DNA of 64,000 bases from positions 1 through 64,000 of the forward strand of contig NZ_LGSS01000002.1 of assembly GCF_001190785.1 (NCBI RefSeq). The letters are read 5' to 3'. The position numbers and the translations under genes are program-made. Positions 56,053-64,000 of this stretch are shown here, in pieces. This DNA comes from Gottschalkia purinilytica (GTDB taxonomy: Bacteria; Bacillota; Clostridia; Tissierellales; Gottschalkiaceae). The first letter of the stretch is position 1. Each line of letters starts with the position of its first letter. Below the pieces are notes generated by a model. The model ran no database searches. It had not been told where the DNA came from and saw nothing but the letters and a program-made list of their open reading frames with translations.

Positions 56053-58014
56053 TTATTGAAAATTATCTATTTTTCTTATATATATTTTTCTTACTATTAA
56101 GAAATATACTAATTGAACTAAAAAGTATCCAAATATAACTGTTAATCCATTAATAAGTAAGTTCCTTTGTAAGAAATTTCCCAACGCTTTTAATGCAAAT
56201 AATGAATGAGAAGTACTAACTATAAAAGGTAAAGAAAATATAATTGCTATTTGTTTAGTTATTATTCTTCTTATATCAGATTTTGATGCTCCTATTTTTC
56301 TAAGGATACTATATTCCATACTATCTTGCTTCATATCATTAAACAACTTAAAGTATATTATACTTCCTGACGCTATAAGGAACAAAAGTGCTATAAAAAG
56401 TCCTATAAACATTACTACACCTAAGCTACTTCTTTGTTCAATATAGAGATCTGCTTTAGTAGAATAATGACCTTCATAACCTTTATTCAAATATTGTCTT
56501 ATTTCTTTGACAGCCTTATAAGAATTTGATCCATCTTCAAGTTTTATTCCATAATACTCAATTAATTGTTCTTTAGATATATTTTTTAATATTTCTTCGA
56601 ACTCTATATCATTAACAGATAAAACACCACTATATCGAATTCTTAATGTGTTCATAGGAGTCTCATATATTTTTTCTTTAATGTTATATTTCCTTGTAGT
56701 ATCATTTATTTTAAATTCTAAAATATTCTTGTTCAACATTTTCTCTATATACGTTTCTTTCCTAGGCTCTAACTCCCCTACCTCTTTAAAAGGAAAAGTA
56801 TATATTATTTCATTTTTATTTAATCTTATCTGTTTATTATTAGATTGTTTAGCTAACTTATTATATTGGGAATTGGATATTAAAGCTAAACTTTTATAAT
56901 ATGAATCTTTATTATCTACTTCCTCTCCAATTTTAATTTCTACTCCTTTAACCTCGTTTAAATATTTCACCTTCAGATCATACTTTTCTAGTATAGACGT
57001 TATTTCACTAATGTCTATTTTTCTATTTATATCTTCCTTGGAGTTCACTATTCCTACATCATCTGGAGTACTCATTCTTATTGCTTCTACAAATTCAGTA
57101 GAAAGAGAATATACTGTTTCAGTAGCTGTAAAGGTAATTGCTCCTAATATAGATGCTAAAAATAACACTTTTGCAGTATCCTTTAACTTAAATATCATTT
57201 GAGATACAGCAACTATATTTGTCTTTGTATAAAACCTAGTTATATTTTTTTTAAGTAGATTCGTTAGTAATATACTAAACTGAGTGAATATAAAGTAGGT
57301 TCCAGCTATAACTATAAGTGTAACTGGTATCATTCTTGATATTACACTAACTCCATATGCATTCCAAGCTAGTACATATCCTACTATTAATAAAGTAATT
57401 CCTATTAGAGATTTAAATATTGAAAATGTAGGTACTTCTTTTATAACTTTATTTGACTTTATTTGTTCTATTATTTCTTTGTTTTTTATTCTAATAAGCA
57501 TCACTATATTTATAAATTGAAATAATAGCAAAAATATAATAAGTGTTAACTTTGTAGCTTTAAACGAAATACCAAATATAATATGTTTCTGTAAAAGTGC
57601 CCCTATTATAAGAAAAAAAAGTCTTGAAAACAATATTCCTAAAATGATACCTGAGACAATGGATATACTTGATATTATTGTACTTTCTATTAATACATAT
57701 TTTCTTATTTGATTTTTAGTCATTCCAAATAATGATAATAGTCCAAATTCTCTCTCTCTAGATTTCAAAAATATAGATACCGAATAAGTTACAAAAAATA
57801 ATGAAAACATAACTATTATGACTTGACACATTATAAGACCATTATCAATACTACGACTAGCTATTTCTGAGGGACTAGTTATTTTTTTGGGATAAAATAC
57901 AAAATTAGAAAATATAAAAAATATAGCCACTGTAAGTGTATTACTTAAATAATACATTACATATCTATATGCATTGCCTTTCATATTATTTATAGTTATA
58001 TTGTGTAGTTTCAT
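56053..58014 (-). CDS. BceB-like ABC permease without its own ATPase (paralog b)
   Basis: This 653-residue permease has the same layout as paralog a: REFGLLSLFGMTKNQI in the first block, MEYSILRKIGASKSDI in the second, and a large extracellular loop between. No ATPase gene precedes it, but the 30 bp around its ribosome site nearly match the last codons of the ATPase genes, a trace of a lost or uncopied ATPase. The ATG follows GGAGG. It must use the ATPase of a neighbouring pair or have another role. I see no BceR-like box upstream of it. Confidence 0.88.
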   Translation of the reverse strand: MKLHNITINNMKGNAYRYVMYYLSNTLTVAIFFIFSNFVFYPKKITSPSEIASRSIDNGLIMCQVIIVMFSLFFVTYSVSIFLKSREREFGLLSLFGMTKNQIRKYVLIESTIISSISIVSGIILGILFSRLFFLIIGALLQKHIIFGISFKATKLTLIIFLLLFQFINIVMLIRIKNKEIIEQIKSNKVIKEVPTFSIFKSLIGITLLIVGYVLAWNAYGVSVISRMIPVTLIVIAGTYFIFTQFSILLTNLLKKNITRFYTKTNIVAVSQMIFKLKDTAKVLFLASILGAITFTATETVYSLSTEFVEAIRMSTPDDVGIVNSKEDINRKIDISEITSILEKYDLKVKYLNEVKGVEIKIGEEVDNKDSYYKSLALISNSQYNKLAKQSNNKQIRLNKNEIIYTFPFKEVGELEPRKETYIEKMLNKNILEFKINDTTRKYNIKEKIYETPMNTLRIRYSGVLSVNDIEFEEILKNISKEQLIEYYGIKLEDGSNSYKAVKEIRQYLNKGYEGHYSTKADLYIEQRSSLGVVMFIGLFIALLFLIASGSIIYFKLFNDMKQDSMEYSILRKIGASKSDIRRIITKQIAIIFSLPFIVSTSHSLFALKALGNFLQRNLLINGLTVIFGYFLVQLVYFLIVRKIYIRKIDNFQ

Positions 58015-58183
58015 TATAGTTTCCTCCTAAAAGAGAAAGTAGTTCTTATAAGTTTTATATATTGTTAATTTTCTAAACAATCAAGCTTGATAAATCTATA
58101 GAATTTAAAAAATCAAAAAAGCTATAGACTGATTTGTCTTTCTCATTATAAATCATTACTTATATTATTTTTATATTATAACA

Positions 58184-58232
58184 TAAAAAATAAACATGAT
58201 TCTTTTTTAGTATTGCTCCATAAGAATCATGT
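58184..58232 (-). terminator. terminator after permease c
   Basis: ACATGATTCTT and AAGAATCATGT form the stem, followed by TTTATTTTTT on the minus strand. Confidence 0.75.
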
Positions 58233-58254
58233 TCATTATTTTCCATTATTGATA

Positions 58255-60231
58255 TTATAAAGTTTCTATTTTCCTTATATATATTGACTTTATTATCAAA
58301 AAGTATATTAACTGAAATACAAAATATCCTGTCATTACTATTAATCCATTAGTTAATAAATTACTATTTAATAGATTTGCTAGTGACTTTAATGCAAATA
58401 GTGAATGCACTGTACTAATTATAAAAGGTAAGAAAAATATAACGCCTATTTGCTTAGTTATTATCTTTCTTATATCATTCTTTGATGATCCTACTTTTTT
58501 AAGAATACTATATTCTACACTGTCTTGTTTCATATCATTGAATAACTTAAAGTATATTATACTTCCCGATGCTATAAAGAATAAAAATGCTATGAAGAAT
58601 CCAATAAATAATATCATTCCAAAGGCATTTTTTTGTGCAGTATAAGGTTCTATTTTATTAGAATAGTATCCTTCATAATCCTTTCCTAAGAATTGTCCTA
58701 TTTCCTTACTTGCCTTGTAAGAATCTTCCCAGTTATTCAGTTGTATTCCATAATATTTAAATAACTTTTCTTTAGGTATATCTTTTAATATTTTATTAAA
58801 TTCATCATCATTCATAACTAAAATCTTGTTATCTTCAAGATATGATCCATTTATAGGCTTCCCATATAATGTTTCTTTAACTTCATATTTTTTAACATTA
58901 CTATTTATATCTAAGTTTATTCCTTCTTCTTTTAGTCTTTTTTCTTTTTCTAACATTTCATCTTCATTAAATCCTTTTACTGGTTTAGAAGAAAAGATAT
59001 ATACTATTTCATCTTTATTTACTTTTACTTGCTTTTCATCGGATTGTTTAGCTAATTTATTATATTGAGAATTAGATATTATGTTAAAGTCCACAGTATT
59101 AGGATCATTTTTATCTTCATTTTCTTTATTTGCAATTTTAGCTTCTATTCCTTCTATATTATTTAAATACTTTACATCTAAATTATGCTTCTCTAATATG
59201 GATTTTACTTCTTTAATATCTATTTTATCATTAGTATTTTTCTTAAGCTCTACTATTCCTATATCATTTGGAGTACCTTCTGTTACTCCATTTGTGATTT
59301 CAGTAAAAAGTGAATATACCGTTTCTGTAGCTGTAAAAGTAACTGCTCCTAATATAGATGCTAAAAACAACACTTTTGCAGTATCTTTTAACTTAAATAT
59401 CATTTGAGATAGTGCAACCATATTTGTTTTTGTATAAAATCTACTGTTATTTTTCTTAAGTCCATTTGTTACTGCTATACTGAATTGAGTAAATATAAAA
59501 TAAGTTCCGATTGTAACTATAACTATAACTGGTATCATTACTAATACAACAAGGGTTCCCCTTGAAATCCAAGCTATACCGTATCCGATAGCCAGCAGTA
59601 TAACTCCTATTATAGACTTAGTCTTAGAAAACTTAGGCACTTCTTTAGGTATTCTATTCGATTTTATTTGCTCTACTATCTCTTTGCCCTTTATTTTAAA
59701 AAGCATAATCATATTTATAACTTCGAATAGCACGAAAAATATTGCGAATGTCAATCCTATAGCCTTAAATGAAATACTAAATGGAATGTTATTTTCTAAA
59801 AATTTTCCTATTATAATGAAAAATAGTCTTGAAAGTCCACTTCCTAAAATGATTCCTGAAACAATAGATACGAATGATATTATTGTACTTTCTACCATAA
59901 TATACTTTCTTATCTGATTCTTTGTCATTCCAAATAGTGATAACAATCCAAACTCTTTTCCTCTAGACTTTAAAAATATAGATACTGAATAAGCAACAAA
60001 TAATATTGTAAATATAACTATTATAAATTGACACATTATAAGTGCATTAGTAACACCTTGTTGTGCATTTCCATTCCCTAATCTTTTAACGTTAGTTATT
60101 TCACTCGGATGAAATATAAAATTAGCAAATAAAAAGAATACAGTTACCGTAAATGTATTACTTAAATAATACATTATATATCTATATAGATTACCCCTAA
60201 TATTTTTTACTGCCATATTAGATAGTGTCAT
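58255..60231 (-). CDS. BceB-like ABC permease (module 2, paralog c)
   Basis: This 658-residue permease is coupled by a 14-bp overlap to the ATPase at 60218-60985. It has ten spans and KEFGLLSLFGMTKNQI and VEYSILKKVGSSKNDI in the FtsX blocks. The extracellular domain (about 320-520) is rich in Lys and Asp. It resembles paralog a throughout, and the pair looks like a duplicate of the 53006-55775 pair. Confidence 0.9.
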   Translation of the reverse strand: MTLSNMAVKNIRGNLYRYIMYYLSNTFTVTVFFLFANFIFHPSEITNVKRLGNGNAQQGVTNALIMCQFIIVIFTILFVAYSVSIFLKSRGKEFGLLSLFGMTKNQIRKYIMVESTIISFVSIVSGIILGSGLSRLFFIIIGKFLENNIPFSISFKAIGLTFAIFFVLFEVINMIMLFKIKGKEIVEQIKSNRIPKEVPKFSKTKSIIGVILLAIGYGIAWISRGTLVVLVMIPVIVIVTIGTYFIFTQFSIAVTNGLKKNNSRFYTKTNMVALSQMIFKLKDTAKVLFLASILGAVTFTATETVYSLFTEITNGVTEGTPNDIGIVELKKNTNDKIDIKEVKSILEKHNLDVKYLNNIEGIEAKIANKENEDKNDPNTVDFNIISNSQYNKLAKQSDEKQVKVNKDEIVYIFSSKPVKGFNEDEMLEKEKRLKEEGINLDINSNVKKYEVKETLYGKPINGSYLEDNKILVMNDDEFNKILKDIPKEKLFKYYGIQLNNWEDSYKASKEIGQFLGKDYEGYYSNKIEPYTAQKNAFGMILFIGFFIAFLFFIASGSIIYFKLFNDMKQDSVEYSILKKVGSSKNDIRKIITKQIGVIFFLPFIISTVHSLFALKSLANLLNSNLLTNGLIVMTGYFVFQLIYFLIIKSIYIRKIETL

Positions 60232-60985
60232 TATAGTTCCCTCCTAGAAGAGAAAGTGAATCTAATATTTCCTTAAAAAATACTTGTCTACTTGACCCTT
60301 TTGTTAATTCTAAGAAAAATCTTCCATCCTTTATCATTATTATTCTATTACAAAAACTAGCAGCAAAAGCATCATGTGTTACCATTACTATAGTTGCTTT
60401 TCTTTCTTTATTCATTTTTTCAAGTGATTCCATTAGATCATATGAAGATTTAGAGTCTAGATTTCCAGTAGGCTCATCAGCAAGTATCATAGACGGTTTA
60501 CCTATAAGCGCTCTTGCACAGGCAGTTCTTTGTTGTTGTCCACCTGATACTTCGTAAGTTCTTTTGTTTAATATACTATCTATCCCTAACACTTTCGATA
60601 TTTCATTAACTTTTGCTTCTATTTCTTTCGTCTTTTCGTTATTCATTACTAATGGTAGTATTATATTTTCCTTTATTGATAACGTATCTAGTAAGTTAAA
60701 GTCTTGAAATATAAATCCTAATTCGTTTCTTCTAAATAATGCTAGTTCATTTTCATTTAATTTATGAGGATTTTTTCCACCTATCAGAACTTCTCCTGAT
60801 GACGGTTTATCTATTGTTGCCAGTATATTCAAAAGTGTACTTTTACCACTACCAGAAGGACCCATTACTCCAACAAATTCTCCTTCCTCTATAGTCATAC
60901 TAAAATTATCTAACGCTTTTACGGATATTCCTTTTCCTTTCATTCCATATACTTTGGATAAGCTTTTAGCTTCTAATACTTTCAT
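60218..60985 (-). CDS. BceA-like ABC ATPase (module 2, copy 2)
   Basis: This second 255-residue ATPase has the same motifs as copy 1 ([34 protein letters not shown]). Most differences are conservative, for example Thr to Ala and Arg to Lys, and the last 24 residues are identical. The ATG follows AGGAGG. It lies downstream of a BceR-like promoter at 61140-61200. Confidence 0.93.
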   Translation of the reverse strand: MKVLEAKSLSKVYGMKGKGISVKALDNFSMTIEEGEFVGVMGPSGSGKSTLLNILATIDKPSSGEVLIGGKNPHKLNENELALFRRNELGFIFQDFNLLDTLSIKENIILPLVMNNEKTKEIEAKVNEISKVLGIDSILNKRTYEVSGGQQQRTACARALIGKPSMILADEPTGNLDSKSSYDLMESLEKMNKERKATIVMVTHDAFAASFCNRIIMIKDGRFFLELTKGSSRQVFFKEILDSLSLLGGNYNDTI

Positions 60986-61139
60986 TATCTTACCTCCTAA
61001 TCTTTAAGTGAATTCTCAATAAGTAATTATCTTAAAAATGATAATATTTTTTTAATATTTAATCTGCATTAACTTAATACAATGAATTTGAATCAAAATT
61101 CTATTTTTAATATAGTCTATAGTCTTATTATAAAAAATT

Positions 61140-61200
61140 AAGAGAAATCATAGTATTGATTTCTCTTTCATACATAAGTTATTGCCTTACATTATTGTCA
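61140..61200 (-). promoter_or_regulatory. module 2 operator, promoter and overlapping terminator, unit 2
   Basis: The order and spacing match unit 1: TGACA-ATAA-TGTAA (61187-61200), nine bases, -35 TTATGT (61072 equivalent at 61172-61177), 16 bases, -10 TACTAT (61150-61155) inside hairpin 61140-61167. Confidence 0.72.
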
Positions 61201-61235
61201 TATTTACCTATTCACTAGCCAACTAGTAAATATCA

Positions 61236-63188
61236 TCATTTTAAAGCATTTATTTTTCTTATATATATTTTTCTTACTAATAAAAAGTATATTAATTGAA
61301 ATATTAAATACCCAACCATAACTGTTAGACCATTAATCAGTAAGTTTTTTTCAAAAATATTTTCTAGTAATTTTAAAGCAAATAACGAATGAATCGTACT
61401 AACTATAAACGGTATGAAAAATATTACAGCTATTTGTTTTGTTATTATTTTTTTTATATCAGATTGTGATGCTCCTATTTTTTTAAGAATACCAAACTCT
61501 ACACTGTCTTGTTTTATATCATTAAATAACCTGAAGTAAATTATACTTCCTGATGCTATAGAAAATAAAATTACTATAAAAAGTCCTATAAACAGCATCA
61601 TCCCCAAAGTATTTTTTTGCTCAGTATATGAATATATCTTAGCGTGATAGCAATCTCTATAGTTTACTCCCATAAATTTTTCTAACTCTCTACTACCTTC
61701 ATAGGAGTCTAACCAGTTATTTAATTTAATACTATAGTAATTAACTAACTTATTTTGAGGTGTATTTATTATTATATCTTTAAACTCTTTGTCGTTAATT
61801 ACTAACATATGTCTCATATAAATAGGTGATTTATATATTTTCTTCTTAATTATATAGTTTTGAGTTTTATCATTAATTTTTAAGATTGAATTATCGTTCA
61901 TTACTTTAGATTCTAGTAATTTGTTGTTATCATAAAATTTAATGTTATCATCAAAATAAAAAATACATATCATTTCTTTTTTATTTATTTTTAATTTTTT
62001 CTCTCCTATTCTTTTAGCTATTTTATTATATTGAGAGTTAGATACTAGCATAAATTTACTCATATATTTATTATTTTTATCATTTCCAAATATCTCGTCA
62101 GCCTTTATTCCTTCAATCTTATTAAAATATTTTATGTTAACATTATAGTCTTTCAATACAGATTTTATATCCTCAATATCTATATGATCTCGAATATTCT
62201 TATCAGTTTGTAGGATCCCTATATCATCTGAATAATGTTCTACTGTCATCATTGGTGTCTCTGTAAAAAATGAATATATTGTTTCTGTAGCTGTAAAAGT
62301 TACAGTACCCAATATGGATGTTAAAAATAAAATTTTTGCCGTATCTTTCAGTTTAAACATTATTTGAGATATCGTAATCATACTTGTTTTTCTATAAAAT
62401 CTTTTAGTATTTTTCTTAAGTCCATTTATTATAGCTATACTAAATTCAGTAATTATAAAATACGTTCCAACTATAACCATAAATGTAGTTAACGCTATTT
62501 GTAATGAAATATTATTTAATCTTGTTATCCACGATACAGCATATCCGGCTATTATTAGTACAATCCCTATTAGTGATTTGATTATAGAAAATGTAGGAAC
62601 TTCCTTTGAAGTTTTATTTAGCTTTATTTGTTCTATTATCTCTTTGTTCTTTATTTTTAAAAACATTATTACATTTATAACTTCAAATAATATAAAGAAC
62701 AAAATAAATGTTAATATTGTAGCTTTAAATGAGATTCCAAATGCAATACTACTTTTTAAAAATGCTCCTATTATAAGAAAGAATAACTTTGAAAATAAAA
62801 TTCCTAAAATAATTCCTGAAGTAATAGATGCAACTGATATTATCATACTTTCTATTAACACATATTTTCTTATTTGATTTATACTCATTCCAAATAATGA
62901 TAATAAGCCGAATTCTTTTCCCCTATACCTTAAAAATATAGATATTGAATAAGTCACAAATATTATAGAAAACATGACTATTATAATTTGACACAATATA
63001 ATTCCAATATCAATGTTATTCTTTATACTAATACTAACTCCTTGGATATTCGTTATTTTTTTTGAGTAAACCATAAAGTTAGAAAATATAAAAAATATAG
63101 CCACTGTAAATGTATTGCTTAAATAATACATTATATATCTATATAAATTTTCTTTTATGTTTTTTAGTGCTATATTATATAATCTCAT
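61236..63188 (-). CDS. BceB-like ABC permease without its own ATPase (paralog d)
   Basis: This 650-residue permease is the first gene after the kinase. It has KEFGLLSLFGMSINQI and VEFGILKKIGASQSDI in the FtsX blocks and the most divergent extracellular domain of the four (about 315-510). No ATPase gene is directly upstream. The ATG follows AGGAGAGG at moderate spacing. It is driven by unit 3 of the module 2 promoters. Confidence 0.88.
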   Translation of the reverse strand: MRLYNIALKNIKENLYRYIMYYLSNTFTVAIFFIFSNFMVYSKKITNIQGVSISIKNNIDIGIILCQIIIVMFSIIFVTYSISIFLRYRGKEFGLLSLFGMSINQIRKYVLIESMIISVASITSGIILGILFSKLFFLIIGAFLKSSIAFGISFKATILTFILFFILFEVINVIMFLKIKNKEIIEQIKLNKTSKEVPTFSIIKSLIGIVLIIAGYAVSWITRLNNISLQIALTTFMVIVGTYFIITEFSIAIINGLKKNTKRFYRKTSMITISQIMFKLKDTAKILFLTSILGTVTFTATETIYSFFTETPMMTVEHYSDDIGILQTDKNIRDHIDIEDIKSVLKDYNVNIKYFNKIEGIKADEIFGNDKNNKYMSKFMLVSNSQYNKIAKRIGEKKLKINKKEMICIFYFDDNIKFYDNNKLLESKVMNDNSILKINDKTQNYIIKKKIYKSPIYMRHMLVINDKEFKDIIINTPQNKLVNYYSIKLNNWLDSYEGSRELEKFMGVNYRDCYHAKIYSYTEQKNTLGMMLFIGLFIVILFSIASGSIIYFRLFNDIKQDSVEFGILKKIGASQSDIKKIITKQIAVIFFIPFIVSTIHSLFALKLLENIFEKNLLINGLTVMVGYLIFQLIYFLLVRKIYIRKINALK

Positions 63189-63235
63189 CGTAGTCCTCTC
63201 CTATTATACAACCTACAATGTTATTATAAAAAAAT

Positions 63236-63296
63236 AAGAGAAATCATTGTATTGATTTCTCTTTCACATGTAAGATATTATCTTACATTATTGTAA
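63236..63296 (-). promoter_or_regulatory. module 2 operator, promoter and overlapping terminator, unit 3
   Basis: TTACA-ATAA-TGTAA (63283-63296), nine bases, -35 TTACAT (63268-63273), 16 bases, -10 TACAAT (63246-63251) inside hairpin 63236-63263. A perfect 21-bp palindrome (63268-63288, arms ATGTAAGATA and TATCTTACAT) overlaps the box and the -35. Confidence 0.75.
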
Positions 63297-63353
63297 TCTT
63301 AAAAATACTTTAACTATTTAGTTAAGGATAAAATGTATAATATATAGCTATTT

Positions 63354-64000
63354 TTACACTATATCGTATAGACTTCTTCCTTTGTAAAATACTATAGTTA
63401 TTTCCGTCCATTCGCCTTCTTCAGATTTTACCGATATATCATGTCCTAATTTATTACATATAGTTTTAGCAAGATACATTCCAACACCTGTTGATTCTGA
63501 ATATATTCGTCCATTTCTACCTGTAAAGAAAGGATCAAATACCTTACCTAAATCTTGCTTAGGTATACCCACTCCTTTATCCTTTATAGAAAGTATTGTC
63601 TTTTCAGCGTCAGTATTTACAGTTACTAATACACTCTTATTTTCACTTTCTTTAACTTTAGAATATTTTATACTATTTGATATTATCTGTCTTATAACAA
63701 ACTTTATCCACTTTTTATCTGTTTTTACTTCTATATCTTCCTTAACGTCTATTTTAGGATAGATAGAGTTCATTATAAATGTATTTTTGCTTTCATTTAT
63801 AATATTTCTTACTACTTCTAGTATATTTACTCTTTCTACTTTAAAGTCTTGTTCAAAATCATTTACTCTTAGGGTATAAAGTGCCATCTCAAGTCCATGT
63901 GATAGTTTCTCTATCTCTTCTTTCATACTAGCATAGTTTCTTCTAGCAGTTTCATCTATATTTCTATCTTCCTCATTTTCCAACATAAGTTTTATTACTG
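63354..64000 (-). CDS. BceS-like sensor histidine kinase, C-terminal part (cut by window edge)
   Basis: The last 215 codons of a kinase are present and run off the window at 64000. The frame stays open past ATG 63986 (VIKLMLENEE), which matches the helix just after the phosphorylated His in BceS-like kinases, so that ATG is not the start. ATP boxes IIRQIISNSIKYS-like (N), DKGVGIP (G1) and TGVGMYLA (G2) are seen. The position upstream of BceAB-like genes supports a peptide-sensing kinase of the BceS group. Its response regulator should lie beyond the window. Confidence 0.88.
   Translation of the reverse strand, partial: VIKLMLENEEDRNIDETARRNYASMKEEIEKLSHGLEMALYTLRVNDFEQDFKVERVNILEVVRNIINESKNTFIMNSIYPKIDVKEDIEVKTDKKWIKFVIRQIISNSIKYSKVKESENKSVLVTVNTDAEKTILSIKDKGVGIPKQDLGKVFDPFFTGRNGRIYSESTGVGMYLAKTICNKLGHDISVKSEEGEWTEITIVFYKGRSLYDIV

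Overview
The window reads as chromosome of a low-GC, anaerobic, spore-forming Clostridia species. Evidence: very AT-rich DNA, strong GGAGG ribosome sites with frequent TTG and GTG starts, a radical-SAM anaerobic sulfatase-maturating enzyme, CotF-like coat proteins, a Cse60-like protein, a CIRCE-controlled groESL operon, a T-box and guanine riboswitches. The groESL / guaA / purE / purH neighbourhood fits the Peptostreptococcaceae (Clostridioides or Paraclostridium relatives), but that placement is inference. Almost every gene is on the minus strand, so transcription runs from high to low coordinates.

Layout. 0.1-6.4 kb: a T-box-controlled sulfur-scavenging operon (SsuABC-type importer, anaerobic sulfatase-maturating enzyme, cytoplasmic Cys-type sulfatase). 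7.4-22.1 kb: antimicrobial-peptide-type module 1, with a two-component system, one MacB-like ATPase, four large FtsX permeases (one broken), an acidic lipoprotein, a polysaccharide deacetylase and an acyltransferase with an internal stop. Its four transcription units share one 40-bp promoter box. 22.3-30.5 kb: a Cse60-like protein and three tandem orphan histidine kinases. 30.8-36.7 kb: purH, an aspartate aminotransferase, an IS607-type element (broken tnpA, intact tnpB), a hypothetical gene and purE. 36.9-44.0 kb: ndk, an acetyltransferase, a MATE exporter, an AraC regulator, and guaA behind three consecutive guanine riboswitches. 44.3-47.5 kb: small coat genes, a PepSY protein and groESL. 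47.7-52.8 kb: a DUF554 protein, an ABC importer for an aromatic-type amino acid, a HutP-family gene directly upstream of it, and a TraX-family protein. 53.0-64 kb: module 2, BceAB-like, with two near-identical ATPases, four permeases and a BceS-like kinase cut by the window edge.

How they work together. Both transporter modules have more permeases than ATPases, and each is wired by repeated operators of the TnACA-N4-TGTAA type known for BceR-like regulators, with invariant spacing to the promoter. Module 1 also brings cell-envelope modification genes under the same operator. The most unusual regulatory structures are the triple guanine riboswitch, the module 2 promoters whose -10 lies in the loop of a terminator hairpin, and the UAG-rich hairpin leader between the HutP-family gene and the amino-acid importer.
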